DNA of 23,166 nt, from the IMG/VR virus record IMGVR_UViG_3300030329_002667, positions 1 through 23,166 of that record; one strand, written 5' to 3'. How positions within the stretch are numbered: the stretch's first letter is position 1; every line of letters begins with the position of its first letter. The DNA comes from a virus. The position numbers were made by a program, and so were the translations under genes. The notes beneath the pieces are model-generated. The model ran no database searches, was not told where the DNA came from, and saw only the letters and a program-made list of their open reading frames with translations. Below, piece by piece: positions 20,553 through 23,166 of the stretch.

Positions 20553-23166
20553 ACTCCAGAAACAATTCATTCCCATTGATCTTGCTGGCGGAATAGACAC
20601 CAAAACAAGCCAGGCCATGGTCTTGTCTAGCAGCTTGACCGAGCTGGAGAATGGAGTGTTTTCTGAAGGTTCCACCGTGACCAAAAGAAACGGATATTCC
20701 AAGCTTTCCCGATCAGTAGCCGGGCCATCAGGAACTGCGGCGATTTCCTCCGGAGATGCCCTTTCCACATTCCAGGATGAGCTGCTGCTTTTCTCAGATT
20801 CAAAACTTTACTCCTATGTCAACGGACGCGATCAATGGGTAGATAAAGGCGGGCATCTTAGTGTCAATGTTTCCTCCGAGGATGTGATCCGAAACGATTA
20901 CCAGCAGAGCAGCCCGGATTTTGCGTATGGTGCCGGTCTTTATGCAATGGCCTGGGAAGACACGCAAGGAGGAATCCGCGCAAGCGTAATTGATGCGGTC
21001 ACTGGTTCTGTTCTTCAGAACAATACCAGCATCGATGCAAACGGAATTCTGCCGCGTGTAATTGAACTGAACCAACGACTTGCCATTGTTTATATCGACG
21101 ATTCAGCAAATAACGTAAAAATTCGGATGCTGGATGTCGCTGACCCGACAACATGGGCGGCGGCAACAAACCTCGCCACCAATACTGCAACCTCCGGACA
21201 TCAACTGGATGCCATCGTTTACCAGGACAACGCCGGATTATTTGCGTACCGCGATAATTCTAATACGATCACGGTGGCATACATCACCCAGGATGGTGAA
21301 ACCGGAACCTCTTTAAACGGTTTTGTGCCGGCTGCCGCAATTGCGGGAACTGATCCGGAAGACAGCCTGGCGATCTACCATGATGCTACGGATCTGAATG
21401 ATAATGATATTTATGTAGCTTATTCCAAAAATTCAGACAGCAGTGGAATCAAACTGGCGAGGCTTAATTTTGACCTGACCCTGGTAGGCAGCCTGATTTC
21501 GGTGGAATCAACCGCAACGGCGATCCCGCGGGTGACAATGAACCGAGATTCTGCCGGCGATGTGGTGATCCTGTGGGAGCATGATAACACCAACGATTAT
21601 GACCATTTGGTTAAAACCGCAACCTACGATATCAGTGGCAGCAGCCTGGGATCGGTCACGGTTTTAAAACGCTCGGTAGGATTAGCCAGCAAAGCATTTT
21701 ATTACAATGCGAAGTGCTATTTTTTAGTTGTCCATGCATCCGATCTTCAGACCACTTATTTCCTGCTCGATTCCACCGGGTTGATTGTTGCAAAAATGCA
21801 GGCCGGTTTTGCAGGAGGGCTGGCGCCCAAAAGCACATTGACCACCGTCACCGATGATGCAGCTGCAGGGATCTGGAAAATGCCTGTCCAGGTCAAGACA
21901 CGCCTAGTTTCTGAAAATAATGATATTTATTCCCTCAAAGGGTTAAGCCTTTCCACGGTTGATTTCACCAAAGCAGATTCATTCCAGGGGATCGAACTTG
22001 GCGAGAACATGCACATTGCCGGCGGCTTTGTTTCCAGCTATGACAGTCAATCAATTGAAGAACATGGGTTCCATCTCTACCCGGAACCAGTAACCCAATC
22101 CACCAATAACAGCACCGGGTCACTTGCAGCAGGGACATATCAATACCGGGTGATTTATGTCCATACGGACGCAAGGGGCCAGATCCACAGATCCGCGCCA
22201 TCTGTCTCTATCACGGCAACTCCCACCGGAGGAAGCAGCACCGTCACCTTGACCATTCCATCGCTGCGCCTGACTGAACATAGCAGCGTAACATGCGAGG
22301 TCTACCGGACCATCACCAACGGAACTTTGTTTTATAAAGTGGGAGAAGTGGCGAATAACACTGGAGTCAATTCGGTCAGCCTGGCAGATGCCGGAGCCAT
22401 AACCGATGGGGATCTGGTTGCCAAAGAAATGCTTTATACCAATGGCGGGATTGTTGAAAACATTGCACCTCCAGCAACCTCGGTAATGGGAGTTTTTAAC
22501 AACAGAATTTTTGCAGTCAGTTCCGAAAATCCAAAGGTTCTTTATTATTCCAAAAAGCGTCAGAAAAAAAGCCCTGTGGAATTCTCGGATATTTTTACCA
22601 TCACAATGAACAAAGCCGAGCGCGTCACGGCGATGGTTGAGATGGATGAAAAGTTGGTGATCTTTGAACCGCAGCAAATCTTTTATATCACCGGAGCAGG
22701 ACCAACTGACACCGGCGCTCAGAATTCTTATTCTGAACCGCAGCTGGTCACTTCTGATGTGGGCTGCACCACAGTCGATTCCGTTGTGATCTCCCCGCTT
22801 GGAATCTTTTTTAAAAGCCTCAAAGGGATTTATCTGCTGGATCGGAAACTGAACACGGTCTATGTGGGTGCTGCTGTAGAAGCCTATAACAGCGAAACGA
22901 TAACCAGCGCGGTTATGGTTGCAGACAAAAGCCAGGTACGTTTCACAACCGAAAGCGGCCCGGCACTGATCTATGATTTTTATTACAACAAATGGGCAAC
23001 CTGGACCAACCATTCCGGTACCGGCGCGGTAACCTGGAAAGCTACAGACACCTATTGTTATCTTAGGACAACCGGCGGCCTGGTTTACCAGGAAGATGCG
23101 TCAAACTTTAAAGATGTTGACAGTTTAATTCCGCTGAAACTGACCACGGCATGGATCAAAACCCAA
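20548..23166 (+). CDS. Large tail protein (P22 gp10-like tail component), partial
   Basis: The frame is open from ATG 20548 to the window end, 873 codons with no stop, so the C-terminus lies outside. The protein is beta-rich and soluble. It opens with P-I-D-L-A-G-G-I-D-T-K-T (8-20), a start common to phage tail and virion proteins that form the tail hub, with L-E-N-G-V-F-S and T-K-R-N-G-Y soon after. Around 580-650 a fibronectin-like segment (Y-Q-Y-R-V-I-Y-V) appears. The later block with Y-Y-S-K-K (about 666-670), D-V-G-C-T-T (738-743) and G-I-F-F-K-S-L-K-G-I-Y-L-L-D-R (752-766) matches the beta-propeller-like part of podovirus tail proteins that bridge neck and fibre. Codon use returns to the main-genome pattern. 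No ribosome site except an A-rich run. Role in the tail is inferred from size, motifs and order. Confidence 0.72.
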   Translation, partial: MALQKQFIPIDLAGGIDTKTSQAMVLSSSLTELENGVFSEGSTVTKRNGYSKLSRSVAGPSGTAAISSGDALSTFQDELLLFSDSKLYSYVNGRDQWVDKGGHLSVNVSSEDVIRNDYQQSSPDFAYGAGLYAMAWEDTQGGIRASVIDAVTGSVLQNNTSIDANGILPRVIELNQRLAIVYIDDSANNVKIRMLDVADPTTWAAATNLATNTATSGHQLDAIVYQDNAGLFAYRDNSNTITVAYITQDGETGTSLNGFVPAAAIAGTDPEDSLAIYHDATDLNDNDIYVAYSKNSDSSGIKLARLNFDLTLVGSLISVESTATAIPRVTMNRDSAGDVVILWEHDNTNDYDHLVKTATYDISGSSLGSVTVLKRSVGLASKAFYYNAKCYFLVVHASDLQTTYFLLDSTGLIVAKMQAGFAGGLAPKSTLTTVTDDAAAGIWKMPVQVKTRLVSENNDIYSLKGLSLSTVDFTKADSFQGIELGENMHIAGGFVSSYDSQSIEEHGFHLYPEPVTQSTNNSTGSLAAGTYQYRVIYVHTDARGQIHRSAPSVSITATPTGGSSTVTLTIPSLRLTEHSSVTCEVYRTITNGTLFYKVGEVANNTGVNSVSLADAGAITDGDLVAKEMLYTNGGIVENIAPPATSVMGVFNNRIFAVSSENPKVLYYSKKRQKKSPVEFSDIFTITMNKAERVTAMVEMDEKLVIFEPQQIFYITGAGPTDTGAQNSYSEPQLVTSDVGCTTVDSVVISPLGIFFKSLKGIYLLDRKLNTVYVGAAVEAYNSETITSAVMVADKSQVRFTTESGPALIYDFYYNKWATWTNHSGTGAVTWKATDTYCYLRTTGGLVYQEDASNFKDVDSLIPLKLTTAWIKTQ

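Noticed and set aside
22120-23013. Open frame of 297 codons on the minus strand
   Set aside because: Antisense to the continuous frame of the large tail protein, which carries recognisable tail motifs; no start signal.
1-23166. tRNA genes, CRISPR arrays, insertion sequences, attachment sites and intrinsic terminators
   Set aside because: Read through for cloverleaf-like sequences, regularly spaced repeats, transposase ORFs, and GC-rich stems followed by T-runs; none could be supported by eye.

Overview
The window is a piece of a tailed-phage genome (Caudoviricetes). Every gene I can support is on the + strand, most neighbours touch or overlap (ATGA, TAATG and TGATG junctions), and the order runs from DNA recombination and replication through DNA packaging and head assembly to neck, fibre and tail. 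The tail side lacks a visible tape measure or tube gene within the window and has a P22-gp4-like adaptor and a large beta-rich tail protein, which suggests podovirus-type morphology; this is inference. Host and lifestyle cannot be read: no tRNA, integrase, repressor or lysis gene is visible.

Layout. 65-2059: small coiled-coil protein, VRR-NUC nuclease, RecE-like exonuclease and a further PD-(D/E)XK-like protein, followed by a Bet/RecT annealase (2062-3003). 3000-5814: small zinc-binding proteins, a PAPS-reductase-family PP-loop enzyme (3730-4524) in AT-richer DNA, a replisome-organizer-like replication protein and a small helix-turn-helix protein. 5815-5953: non-coding junction with a good sigma70-like promoter and a leader hairpin. 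5954-9043: packaging genes, with a GNAT-like acetyltransferase between the small and large terminase subunits. 9046-11493: an 815-residue protein of polyvalent type with a GNAT-like C-terminal domain, carrying an 82-codon ORF nested in a second frame over its linker. 11468-16313: small protein, portal, scaffold, major capsid protein, probable head decoration protein and a small acidic protein. 16315-17867: head-tail adaptor and two small virion proteins. 17876-20545: fibre with internal repeats and a set of small proteins in distinctly AT-rich DNA. 20548 to the window end: a large tail protein, open for 873 codons and cut by the window edge.

How it works together. The exonuclease and annealase form a single-strand-annealing recombination pair, and the replication protein probably loads the replisome. 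The second module packages DNA into a capsid built from separate scaffold and coat genes without a visible maturation protease. The last module builds the neck and the host-binding apparatus. Points most worth a second look are the nested ORF at 10523-10771, the AT-rich fibre cassette with a chimeric fibre C-terminus, the competing hairpins around the start at 1499, the PP-loop enzyme, and two GNAT-like proteins flanking the large terminase. No stretch longer than 300 bases lacks a gene.
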